Source of the DNA: Gilvimarinus chinensis DSM 19667
Lineage (GTDB): Bacteria; Pseudomonadota; Gammaproteobacteria; Pseudomonadales; Cellvibrionaceae
Assembly (NCBI RefSeq): GCF_000377745.1
Contig: NZ_KB898706.1
Span: forward strand, 186,001 to 250,000
Reading direction: 5' to 3'
Length of the DNA: 64,000 nt
In this document: positions 47,646 through 57,100 of the stretch, piece after piece
How the letters are laid out: each line of letters starts with the position of its first letter
How positions within the stretch are numbered: position 1 is the first letter of the stretch
Made by a program: the position numbers and the translations under genes
The notes under the pieces: model-generated
The model's input: the letters and a program-made list of their open reading frames with translations, nothing else
Databases searched by the model: none
Told to the model about the DNA's origin: nothing

Positions 47646-47680
47646 AAAAGCCGGAGTTGGAAAGACTCCGGTTTTTCTTT
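47646..47680 (+). terminator. Terminator after the GlsB-type gene
   Basis: CCGGAGT (47651-47657) and ACTCCGG (47665-47671), flanked by AAAA and TTTTT. Confidence 0.85.
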
Positions 47681-47808
47681 ATCTGGCTTGGTTTTGAGCC
47701 AAAATAACACCTCTTGCGGCCTTTTTCTGGGCGTCTTTACGTTATTAGTCAGTGTTTTATTTTATTTAAGTGATAAATATAACTCCTTGATCTATAAATA
47801 AAAAAAGA

Positions 47809-47897
47809 GTCCCACTTGTAGTTTTATAAAGTGAGACACGCCATGTTATCGATCACTGTCAAAGTGGGACGACGGTTGCGCTTTCGGGACCGATATT
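47809..47897 (+). promoter_or_regulatory. Operator/promoter cluster of the TonB receptor gene
   Basis: GTCCCACTT (47809-47817), 11-nt gap, AAGTGAGAC (47829-47837) as an inverted pair; AAGTGGGAC (47862-47870) further down; then exactly 21 nt to GATATT (47892-47897) as -10. The same GTGGGAC-N21--10 spacing is found at 53870 and 59442. Confidence 0.6.
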
Positions 47898-47986
47898 GAC
47901 TCAGGTTCGGCCAGCTCGAGCTTGGTCCGCCAAGTGTCGTTCGTCTGGCTTATGACATAACAATAAATGGTTCGAGGATCAGCTCC

Positions 47987-50900
47987 ATGAGAATGAAACA
48001 GAATTTCAAACGTAAACTCATTGCGTCGGCCATTGCCTCATCGGCACTGGCAACTTTCAGCAGTGGGGTGCTTGCCCAAACAAATGCCAGCCAAGCAGAC
48101 GAAGATGTAATGCTGGAAGAAGTGGTTGTTACCGGTATTCGTGCCAGCCTTGAGCGCTCGATGGACTTAAAACGTGACGCCAGTGGCGTGGTGGATGCGA
48201 TCTCAGCGGAAGATATCGGTAAGTTCCCGGATACTAACCTCGCGGAATCTCTGCAGCGCATTACCGGTGTGTCCATTGACCGCCGTAATGGAGAAGGCTC
48301 TAAGGTTACTGTTCGCGGCTTGGGCCCGGATTTTAACCTTGTGCTTCTTAACGGACGCCAAATGCCGGGAGCTTCGTTAGAAGACACGGTCGCATCTGGC
48401 TCCCGTTCTTTTGATTTTGCCAACATTGCTTCTGAAAGTGTGTCGGCGGTTGAGGTGTATAAAACCTCGCGTGCTGACGTGCCGCCGGGTGGAATGGGGG
48501 CGACAATTAACATTCTGACACCACGTCCTCTCGATTCTGGTTTTGTGGCTTCAGTGGGGGTGAAAGGTGTATATGATGAGTCTTCTAATGATCCATCAAT
48601 GGCCCCCGAGATATCGGGTATCTATAGCAATACCTTCGCGGACGGCAAAATCGGTATTGCGGTTACCGGTAGTTATCAGGAGCGCAATGGTGGGTCTGCA
48701 AATGCGCAGGTTGGTACAGGCTGGCGTTCCTTTGATGAGAATGGCGGTTGGGGCGGTGTAAACTTCGATGCTGGCAATCACCGCAATCCTCCTTCGGCGG
48801 ATGATATTTACTCAACACCTCAGCAGTTTGGCTACGGATTTACCGAGTTTGAACGCACCCGTACAAACGGTCAGTTAACCCTGCAGTATGCGCCCACGGA
48901 TGATCTGACGGCGACGGTAGATTACACCTACAGCGAAAACGAGGTGAACTCTACTTATAACGACATTGGCGGTTGGTTTAATTTCGCGGGCCAAAGTACC
49001 GTATTTACCGATTTTGATTCACCGTCTGTACAAACACCGGTGTTGTACGCCGAGGACTTAACGGGTGCCGACCTGCCGATGGGGGTGGGTGAGCAATCGT
49101 CATTATACGAAAACAACTCTGTAGGTCTGAATATTGAGTGGAAGCCCGTTGAGCCGCTCACCTTAACACTGGATGCCCACAGCTCAAGCGCGGAAGCGCG
49201 TCCGGGCAATGAGTTTGGTAACAGTGTGGGTATTGCCGTCTCGGCTTATATTCGCGACCATCAAATCGTTGATTTTCGCGGTGATATGCCGGTCCTGATT
49301 TTGGATACGCTGAACCCGGATGGCGGGTCTGACTTACGAGTAGAAGACTTACATGTGTCAGGCAGTTATTTCCGTAACAGCCAGATGAAGCATGATATCG
49401 ATCAGGTTCAATTGGATGGCCAGTGGGAATTCAACGATGATGTAAGTTTGCTGTTTGGGGTGGCCCATACCAAAAGTGAATATTCCTCGGCTTTCTCTAA
49501 TGTCCAGCGCGAAACCTGGGGCGGGCTTGGTGAGGCCGGGTTGCTAGATGAAGCCTGGTTTAACGAAGAGACCATTCTGGATCGTTTCAGCGGGGATTAT
49601 GGTCAACTGAGTCAGGAAGATGCTAACTTTTTAGGCGGCACCAACACCGAGCCATTTAATCAGCGATACTCGTTCGATTTTTATGCGATCCGTGATTTCG
49701 CTGCGCAAAATCTTGACGACGGTGCAGGCCCTGCCGAGTGTGCCGATGGTTCAACCTGGTATTGCGCGCAGGCACCGAACCAGTTTAATGAGATCAACGA
49801 AGAGTCCAGCTCCGCTTTTGTGCAGCTGAATTACGACTCCGAGTGGGGCCATATGCCTGTAGGGGTAAACGTTGGGTTACGTTACGAAGAGTCTGAGGTA
49901 GACACTCCCGCCACGGCACAGTCCTATGGGCCTATCGAGTGGTTGTCCGCCAATGAATACACCATGCCCGAAGAGGGCGATCCTGTTGTGGTGCAGGATT
50001 CAGGTGAATATGACTTCTTCTTACCATCGATTGATTTCCGTATTGAGCCGCTTACCGACGTTGTCTTGCGTGCCTCATACAGTGAGAGTATCGCCAGGCC
50101 GAATTGGTTGGATTTACGCGGCGGCACCACCTATAACACGGGGGTACGTATTGAGGGGGCAACGGCTTCTCGGGGCACGCCGGGGCTTGATCCTTATAAG
50201 TCCGATAACATCGATTTGTCAGCCGAATGGTACTACGATGACGCGAGTTACGTATCGATAGGCTATTTCCAAAAAGAGGTCTCTAACTTTATTGGCTCTC
50301 GTGTAGTTCCGGAAGACGGCACTCTAGAAAATACGCCGCACCCAGGATTAGGGCTTCGTGCGCAGGCTGCAGAGGCAGCGGGTGCTGAGGGTGCCGTTGA
50401 AATTCGTGAATACATATACGCCAATTACGCTGATCCAGATACTGCCTATCTAGATGCAAGCGGCAATATTGTTATTGTCGGTATCGCAGGCGAAGACCCG
50501 AATACCCCAATCAATGTGACTGAGGTTGCGAACAGTGATCAAACTGTCGATATCGACGGTATTGAGTTCGCAGTTCAGCATAACTTTTGGGATACCGGTT
50601 TTGGGGTTATCGTCAACTACACCATGGTAGACGAAAGCACAGAGTTCGATAATCTCACTCTGAATGATCCGCAGTTTGCCATTACCGGTGTAAGTGATAC
50701 GGCTAACCTCGTGGGTTTCTATGAGGGGTACGGCTTCCAGGCTCGTATCGCCTATAACTGGCGTGACGAGTTCTTGGCCTCTACTGCTACTGGTACGGGT
50801 AATAACCCCGTATTTGTCGATGAGTACGCGCAAATTGATATGAACGTCAGCTATGATGTGACTGATAATTTGTCCGTATTTTTCGAGGGTTTAAACCTTA

Positions 50901-51001
50901 CGGAGGAAAACGGCAGAACCTTTGGCCGTGCTGACGAGCAAACCATCGGTTACTACGAAGGATATGCCCGTTATAACATCGGGGCGCGGTACGCCTTCTA
51001 A
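47987..51001 (+). CDS. TonB-dependent receptor (Xanthomonas-type, glycan uptake)
   Basis: 1004 residues, an outer-membrane beta-barrel. A signal peptide (ASAIASSALATFSSGVLA) is followed by a TonB box (DEDVMLEEVVVTG), plug domain (DTNLAESLQRITGVSIDRR, VTVRGLGPDFNLVLLNGRQ) and a barrel ending in an aromatic residue (ARYAF). The MDLKRDASGVVDAISAEDIG stretch is characteristic of the Xanthomonas/Caulobacter TonB receptor family, often carrying oligosaccharides. The likely ligand is a beta-glucan fragment because of the GH16 gene close by; this is inference. A strong terminator separates it from the following halogenase. Confidence 0.95.
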   Translation: MRMKQNFKRKLIASAIASSALATFSSGVLAQTNASQADEDVMLEEVVVTGIRASLERSMDLKRDASGVVDAISAEDIGKFPDTNLAESLQRITGVSIDRRNGEGSKVTVRGLGPDFNLVLLNGRQMPGASLEDTVASGSRSFDFANIASESVSAVEVYKTSRADVPPGGMGATINILTPRPLDSGFVASVGVKGVYDESSNDPSMAPEISGIYSNTFADGKIGIAVTGSYQERNGGSANAQVGTGWRSFDENGGWGGVNFDAGNHRNPPSADDIYSTPQQFGYGFTEFERTRTNGQLTLQYAPTDDLTATVDYTYSENEVNSTYNDIGGWFNFAGQSTVFTDFDSPSVQTPVLYAEDLTGADLPMGVGEQSSLYENNSVGLNIEWKPVEPLTLTLDAHSSSAEARPGNEFGNSVGIAVSAYIRDHQIVDFRGDMPVLILDTLNPDGGSDLRVEDLHVSGSYFRNSQMKHDIDQVQLDGQWEFNDDVSLLFGVAHTKSEYSSAFSNVQRETWGGLGEAGLLDEAWFNEETILDRFSGDYGQLSQEDANFLGGTNTEPFNQRYSFDFYAIRDFAAQNLDDGAGPAECADGSTWYCAQAPNQFNEINEESSSAFVQLNYDSEWGHMPVGVNVGLRYEESEVDTPATAQSYGPIEWLSANEYTMPEEGDPVVVQDSGEYDFFLPSIDFRIEPLTDVVLRASYSESIARPNWLDLRGGTTYNTGVRIEGATASRGTPGLDPYKSDNIDLSAEWYYDDASYVSIGYFQKEVSNFIGSRVVPEDGTLENTPHPGLGLRAQAAEAAGAEGAVEIREYIYANYADPDTAYLDASGNIVIVGIAGEDPNTPINVTEVANSDQTVDIDGIEFAVQHNFWDTGFGVIVNYTMVDESTEFDNLTLNDPQFAITGVSDTANLVGFYEGYGFQARIAYNWRDEFLASTATGTGNNPVFVDEYAQIDMNVSYDVTDNLSVFFEGLNLTEENGRTFGRADEQTIGYYEGYARYNIGARYAF

Positions 51002-51031
51002 GTTGCATGGAGCGATAGTCTGTTAACATTG

Positions 51032-51058
51032 AGCCGTCAGTTCTCTGGCGGCTTTTTT
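51032..51058 (+). terminator. Terminator between TonB receptor and halogenase genes
   Basis: AGCCGTCAG (51032-51040) and CTGGCGGCT (51045-51053) around TTCT, then TTTTT. Implies the halogenase is expressed by readthrough or a separate promoter. Confidence 0.85.
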
Positions 51059-51120
51059 GTCTCTGTATAAAACAGTTATTACTATTCTAAATAATGTAAA
51101 GATAGCTTCAGGTTGAAGAG

Positions 51121-52608
51121 ATGACATATCCCGTAAAGAAAATCGTGATTGCCGGTGGCGGCACGGCGGGTTGGATGGCCGCGGCGTTATTGGGTAAGAC
51201 GCTGGGTAAGCGTTATGAGATTGTTCTGGTTGAGTCTGATGAAATACCGACCGTGGGTGTTGGTGAGGCGACTATCCCTCCTTTGCAGACTTTTCATAAA
51301 ATGCTCGATGTGCCAGAACGAGAGTTTATGTCAGCAGTTAATGCCACTTTTAAGCTGGGGATTTCTTTCGAGAATTGGAAAGAGCTGGGGCATCGATATA
51401 TTCACTCTTTCGGGTATGCAGGGAAAGATTGCTGGGCGTGCCAGTTTGTACACTTTTGGTTGGCGGCAAAACGTCGCGGCATTAACTTTCCTTATTCAGA
51501 TTACTGCGCCGAGTTGTTGGCTGCAGAAGAGTCCAAGTTTGCGGTTCTCTCAAAGGCTCCAATGAACTACGCTTACCACCTCGATGCGGGGTTGTACGCG
51601 AAATATCTTAGAAAAATAAGTGAAGCGGCGGGCGTTATTCGAGTAGAAGGTAAAATAAATACCGTGAGTTTAAATCATGACTCCGGCTTTATCGACTCGT
51701 TGGTGCTGGAGTCGGAACAGCGAGTGTCGGGTGATTTTTTTATTGATTGCACGGGGTTTAGAGGGCTACTGATTGATGGCGCTCTGAATGTTGGGTTTGA
51801 GGATTGGTCTCACTGGTTGCCCTGTGATTCCGCTTTGGCTGTGCAAACGCAAATGCATGAGGCGCCTGTCCCCTACACGCGCTCTATCGCGCATAAAGCC
51901 GGTTGGCAGTGGCGTATTCCGCTGCAAACGCGGGTGGGCAACGGGTTAGTTTATTCGAGTAAGTTTTGGAATGATGGTGAAGCCGAAGCCACGCTAATGG
52001 ATAATCTTAGCGGTGATGCGATCAATGCTGCAAAAATAATTCGGTTTCGTACGGGAACGCGGCGTAAACACTGGCACAAAAACTGTCTCGCGTTGGGGTT
52101 GTCGAGTGGGTTCTTGGAGCCTTTGGAGTCGACCAGTATCCATCTCATACAAAAATCATTAGTACGGTTAGTCCAGCTGTTAAGTGTGGACGGTATTAAT
52201 CTCAGTAGTGAGAAGGAATTTAACCAGCAGACAAAAGTGGATGTTGAACGTATACGTGATTTTATTATTCTGCATTACAAAGTTACCGACAGAAGTGATT
52301 CTGAATTCTGGCGCTATTGCCAGAATATGGAAATTCCTCCGGCTTTAGAACAAAAGATCAACTTATTCCGGGCTAACGGCACGGTATTTAAGGTGGATAA
52401 TGAATTGTTCGGTGAGGAGTCCTGGGTTCAGGTAATGATGGGGCAAGGAATAATTCCCAGTTCTTACCATCCGGCCGCTGACCTTTTATCGGATCAGGAA
52501 ATGACAGATTTTATGGCGGCGATACGCTCTTCTATGCATAGGAAAGTCCAGGGGCTTCCTTCTCATGGCGACTTTTTGAACCACTACTGCCGTTATGGTA
52601 ACAGCTAA
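51121..52608 (+). CDS. Flavin-dependent tryptophan-halogenase family protein
   Basis: 495 residues, complete. FAD motif GGGTAGW at residues 12-18, VGVGEATIPP near 45, catalytic Lys78 in NATFKLGISF, GWQWRIPLQ, and FLEPLESTS with Glu336-Ser337. Closest in the window to the homologues at 2-838 and 2344-3834. It follows a TonB receptor and precedes an AraC regulator, the usual setting of these genes in glycan loci of Alteromonadales, Cellvibrionales and Caulobacterales, where the true substrate is unknown. AGGTTGAAGAG lies just ahead of the ATG. Confidence 0.92.
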   Translation: MTYPVKKIVIAGGGTAGWMAAALLGKTLGKRYEIVLVESDEIPTVGVGEATIPPLQTFHKMLDVPEREFMSAVNATFKLGISFENWKELGHRYIHSFGYAGKDCWACQFVHFWLAAKRRGINFPYSDYCAELLAAEESKFAVLSKAPMNYAYHLDAGLYAKYLRKISEAAGVIRVEGKINTVSLNHDSGFIDSLVLESEQRVSGDFFIDCTGFRGLLIDGALNVGFEDWSHWLPCDSALAVQTQMHEAPVPYTRSIAHKAGWQWRIPLQTRVGNGLVYSSKFWNDGEAEATLMDNLSGDAINAAKIIRFRTGTRRKHWHKNCLALGLSSGFLEPLESTSIHLIQKSLVRLVQLLSVDGINLSSEKEFNQQTKVDVERIRDFIILHYKVTDRSDSEFWRYCQNMEIPPALEQKINLFRANGTVFKVDNELFGEESWVQVMMGQGIIPSSYHPAADLLSDQEMTDFMAAIRSSMHRKVQGLPSHGDFLNHYCRYGNS

Positions 52609-52668
52609 TCGTTTATGCGGATGATAATTAAAATAACCGCTTTTCCAGAATGAGAAATTGAGAAGCTC

Positions 52669-53817
52669 GTGGGCTCAAGAATTTTTAATCTTCACGATGT
52701 CTTTCTAATTATCACCATTTTTGAGGTGCTACTACTGGCGGCGTATCGCAGCGTGCACCGCGATGAAAATACCGCTAAAGGTAACTGGTTAACCGTATTT
52801 CTGCTGCTGGTGGCGGTGGATATGGCGACCAACCTGATTATGTGGAATCCGGACTTTCCGTTGCAGGGCTGGCCGCGCGAGCGCCTTTTGGCGCTATTGT
52901 TTACCTTTAGTCACTTTGCTCGTGGCCCGCTGTTTTATTTTTACGTACGCTCTTTACTGCAGGACCAAAAGCCGTTGCGCCACAACGATTGGTGGCATGG
53001 GGCGCCGGTGCTGATCGCATTACTCGCCGTTGTGTGGGTTGGGGTGACTACTACGGATTTGCAGTCACGGGCAGACCTTGATTTGGCGGATAAGTTGGCC
53101 AGTGGTTTGTGGTATTTCTCGAGCCTTGTGTCGGTGGCCTACGCTTGTTGGTGTGTGCTGTTAATAAACCGCTCGGTGCGGCAGGCGAAGCAACGCTTAT
53201 CCAGTTTGCCTTCGTCAGAAATTGCCTGGCTGGTGGTATTAAGCCTGTGCTTTTTGGTGAGCTGGGGGTGGTCCGTACTGGTCATTTTAATGGCTGATTG
53301 GGTGGGTGGTTCGGTGGCCGATGCGGTGGGCACATCGCATAATTTTATTCGGTTTTTACTGCTTAACGGGCTCATTTTTTACAATCTTGCATGCACATGG
53401 ACGCTGCACAGTAAGCTCTCTGGCGATGACACGCCCGCAGAGACTAATCCGGTATCCGCGGGCGTGCTGCAGGCCATTGAATCAGGGGTGCGGCAGCATA
53501 AGCTGCACTTACAGCCCAGTATTAATATTGAGGAATTTTCCGAGCGGATCGGCTTGTCGCCAAGGGTGGTGTCTCAGGCCATTAACCGTGAACTGGGAAC
53601 GCGTTTTTTTGAGTTTATTAATCAGCACCGAATCGACCACGCTAAACAGCTTTTGAGTGATCCCGCCTGTGATGGTATGACCGTGCTAGATATTTTGTTG
53701 GCCTCTGGTTTTAATAATAAATCTTCCTTTCATCGTTTTTTTAATCGTCTTGTAGGCATGTCTCCTTCTGCTTATCGCCGTCAGAAACCTAAGGTGGATT
53801 TTCGCGCGTCGCAATAA
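52669..53817 (+). CDS. Membrane-spanning AraC-family regulator
   Basis: 382 residues. Residues about 8-245 form seven hydrophobic segments (FLIITIFEVLLLAAY; WLTVFLLLVAVDMATNLIMW; LVVLSLCFLVSWGWSVLVILM and others). The AraC DNA-binding domain is C-terminal (about 280-375: NIEEFSERIGLSPRVVSQAI, ILLASGFNNKSSFHRFFN, GMSPSAYRRQ). The GTG start is supported by its paralogue at 59678, which begins MEAYIFNFHDV against MGSRIFNLHDV here. A membrane-embedded AraC protein could sense a periplasmic or lipid signal directly. It lies between the TonB/halogenase genes and the GH16 gene, its likely targets. Confidence 0.9.
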   Translation: MGSRIFNLHDVFLIITIFEVLLLAAYRSVHRDENTAKGNWLTVFLLLVAVDMATNLIMWNPDFPLQGWPRERLLALLFTFSHFARGPLFYFYVRSLLQDQKPLRHNDWWHGAPVLIALLAVVWVGVTTTDLQSRADLDLADKLASGLWYFSSLVSVAYACWCVLLINRSVRQAKQRLSSLPSSEIAWLVVLSLCFLVSWGWSVLVILMADWVGGSVADAVGTSHNFIRFLLLNGLIFYNLACTWTLHSKLSGDDTPAETNPVSAGVLQAIESGVRQHKLHLQPSINIEEFSERIGLSPRVVSQAINRELGTRFFEFINQHRIDHAKQLLSDPACDGMTVLDILLASGFNNKSSFHRFFNRLVGMSPSAYRRQKPKVDFRASQ

Positions 53818-54192
53818 TGTGCGCAGGTTCACGTTTATTGCTTGTTCCCAGTTTTTTAGCGTCCCTACTAAGGTGGGACTCGGCACTTATTACCACTCTT
53901 TTTACTACCTCTTTCGCATTTTTGTTATTCGCGTAGCGGCCGTCATACAAGGCCTCTGGCTGATTGGCATAATTATCGGGTGTCAGATCACGTAAATGAT
54001 TAAAGGGTGACGAATCTTGTCCGGGCCCTCGCTAAGGTAGACGCTCAAAGTAGGCTGGTGCCTTTAGGTGCTGGAGGAGTTTTTCTGGTGATGCTCATGG
54101 CAGATCTAACGCAACACCCCTACGAGCCCGCAATCGGATTGCTACTGGTGTAAACATTACGGGATAAGAATAAGCAACCCTGGAGAAGTTTC
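53818..54192. other. Intergenic: promoter region of the GH16 gene
   Basis: 375 bp holding the GTGGGAC promoter element (53861-53906) and then about 285 bp of untranslated leader before the GH16 ATG. A weaker AAGGTAGAC occurs at 54034-54042. No gene seen. Confidence 0.6.
53861..53906 (+). promoter_or_regulatory. Operator/promoter of the GH16 gene
   Basis: GTCCC-N9-GGGAC forms a compact inverted repeat (53861-53879) within which AAGGTGGGAC (53870-53879) matches the other two loci. TTTACT (53901-53906) lies exactly 21 nt downstream as a possible -10. Confidence 0.5.
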
Positions 54193-57100
54193 ATGACTAA
54201 ACGTAATTGGCGTACATGTAGCCGCCCGCCGTTAATGGCAGGAGCTGCCTTGGCGACTGCTCTGCTTTCAGTAACCACACAGGCCCAGCAAGTCGGGCAA
54301 CTACTGTGGGAGGATAATTTTAATTCTTTAAATTCCGAGCATTGGAATGTGGTTACCGGTAATGGTTGCCAACTCGGGCCGAATTTGTGCGGTTGGGGCA
54401 ATCAGGAGCTGGAAAACTATCAGGCCGATAATGTCTCGATTGAGCCTGTACCGGGCGAGCCCGGTAACTCGGCGCTGGTACTTGAAGCGCGCGCCGAAAC
54501 TGTCGATGGCAGTGCCTTTACCTCGGGTAAGCTCGACAGCCAAAACTCAGTGGCCATTCAGTACGGCATGATTGAGACCCGCATTCGCGTGCCTAATTTG
54601 GATACGGGCCTGTGGCCCGCCTTCTGGTTACTGGGTACCAGTACCGCAAGCTGGCCCGCCAAAGGCGAAATCGACATGATGGAGATGGGCCATCGCCAGG
54701 AGGAAATTGATAAATTTTACCCCGGCACCAGCGTAAACAACTTTGTCGGTGGTAACGCGATTTTTTACGCCGAGGGCGCCTGTGTGGAGGGCAACCCGAC
54801 TTGTGCGGCCATGTCTGCGTGGGAGACCGATAACGCCTATGTGTCGTCTACCCCCATGAACGATCGGTTTATTACCTATCGGCTGTATTGGACCGAAGAT
54901 GCCCTGCGGTTTACCGCAGTCGATAACGGCGTTGAATACGATATGTACGACGCGCCCATAAGTATTACCGAAGAGTCTGAAGAATTTCGTGCCCCCTTTT
55001 ATTTGCTGATGAACTTGGCTGTTGGCGGTAACTTTACCGACGCACAGCAAAATAGCGAAGTAACGGCACCTTTGCCGGCCAAGATGTACATCGACTATGT
55101 GCGTGTGTACGAGTACGACGGCCAAGGTGAAGTTATTCTGGGCAACACATCGCAACCCGAAGTGGGCACCTTTGGGGTGTTTACCGACAATACCCCCACC
55201 AGCAATAAACTGGAGGCGGGTTTGAGCTCCGATGTGTATATCTGGAGCACGGGTTCTCTAGCCGGGGGCAGTGAAGCACCTGCCGAAGGCAGTAACGTGA
55301 TCAGCTGGGATTACACCGCCCCCGGACAGTGGTTTGGCGGTGGTATTCAAGCGCGCCAGGCGGTGAACTTAAGTAACTTTGAAAACGGTCAACTGACGTT
55401 CCGTATCAAGGTGCCCGCCGACGTTTCTTTTAAAATTGGTATCACGGATACCTATACCAATGAGCACTACATCAGTTTCCCCGCCGGTGAAACCAAATAC
55501 GGCTTGGTACGCAACGGTCAGTGGGGCAGGGTAACCATTCCGGTTGCTGACTTGCGTGGCTCTCTGGTGGCGATTCAGTCACTGTCGTACCCCTTCGTGA
55601 TCTTAAATGGCGACGATGCCATGCCCGCGGCGAATTTCTCTATCGCACTGGATGACATTGTGTACCAAGGCGGCGGTGATGCCGCTGATGACGACGGCGA
55701 TGGCGTTGCGAATCAGAACGATAGCTGCCCCAATACGCCTGCGGGAACCAGTGTTGATAGTTCTGGTTGCGCCGTGTCGGTGCCGACAGACTCTGATGGT
55801 GATGGGGTGAACGACAGCGATGATGCCTGCCCGAATACCCCGACAGGCGCGAGTGTGAACGCCCTGGGTTGTGCCACCAATAGCGTGCGTTTACAGGCTG
55901 AGGACTACCAGAGTTATTACGATGCCGATGCCGGTAACAGCGGCGGCGCTTACCGTACGGACGATGTAGACATTGAAGCCAGTTCCGACACCGACGGCGG
56001 TTACAACGTGGGTTGGACGACAGCTGGAGAATGGCTGGAATACGCCACCGATTTGGCCGCTGGAAGCTATGAGATCACCGCTCGTGTTGCCTCGCTGAAC
56101 GGCGGCGGTGCCTTGAGTGTTGGCATTAACGGAGCCTATACGGCCAGTCGCAATATCGATAGCACTGGGGGTTGGCAGAGTTGGTCGAGCGTAAGCCTGG
56201 GTACGCTTGATGTCGCGGCGGGTAGCGCCAATGTACGTGTGAACGTCGACGCGGCGGGCTTGAATCTCAACTGGATTAGTCTTGAGAAGATAACGGTTGA
56301 TACCGACGGCGACGGAATTGGCGACGCCAACGACCTTTGTCCGTCGACGGCCGCAGGCAGCAGCGTTAATGGCGCAGGCTGTACGACGGCAGGTGTGCAG
56401 TTACAGGCGGAAGACTACCTCAATTACTACGACACCACCCCCGGTAACGACGGGGCCGTTTATCGCAGCGATGATGTGGATATCGAGGCGACCACGGACA
56501 CCGGTGGGGGCCATAACGTGGGCTGGACGGCCGCCGGTGAATGGCTTGAGTTTAACGCTGAGCTGGCCGCTGGCACCTATGAGGTGACCGCACGCCTGGC
56601 TTCTCAGGGGGCCGGGGGCAGTATCAGTGTCAGCGCGAATGGCGCCTCAACCGGTGCAATATCGGTGGGCGATACCGGCGGTTGGCAGAGCTGGACAACG
56701 GTAAACCTGGGGTCAATCACTGTCGCCAATGGCGTGGCAAATGTTCGCCTGAATGTCGAAAGTGCCCCGTTTAACGTGAACTGGCTGGCCCTAACACCCG
56801 GCACCGGCGTGAGTGATAGCGATGGCGACGGTGTGAGTGACGGCGCGGATGCGTGCCCCAACACCCCGGCAGGCGCCAACGTGGACAGCGCCGGTTGTCA
56901 GGTGTTTGGTGACAGCGATGGCGATGGCGTTACAGATGACAAAGATCTGTGTGCCGGAACGGCTGCGGGAGCCCAGGTTGATGCCAGCGGTTGTGTGCTA
57001 ACCAACAATAATGGCGGTGGTGGCAGTTATGGCGCCACCGAGCAGGCGGGCGGTGCCGTTGAATTTTATCTCAATACGCCCGATTGGGCCGATTTGCACT

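Larger units (their letters stand above)
47614..47986. other. Intergenic: terminator, operator cluster and promoter of the TonB receptor gene
   Basis: A terminator for the GlsB-type gene (47646-47680), an AT-rich segment, then the repeat cluster at 47809-47897 that ends in a -10-like element about 90 nt before the receptor start. No gene seen. Confidence 0.7.

Noticed and set aside
54034-54042. AAGGTAGAC as a second operator ahead of GH16
   Set aside because: Mismatch in the GGGAC core and no good -10 at 21 nt.
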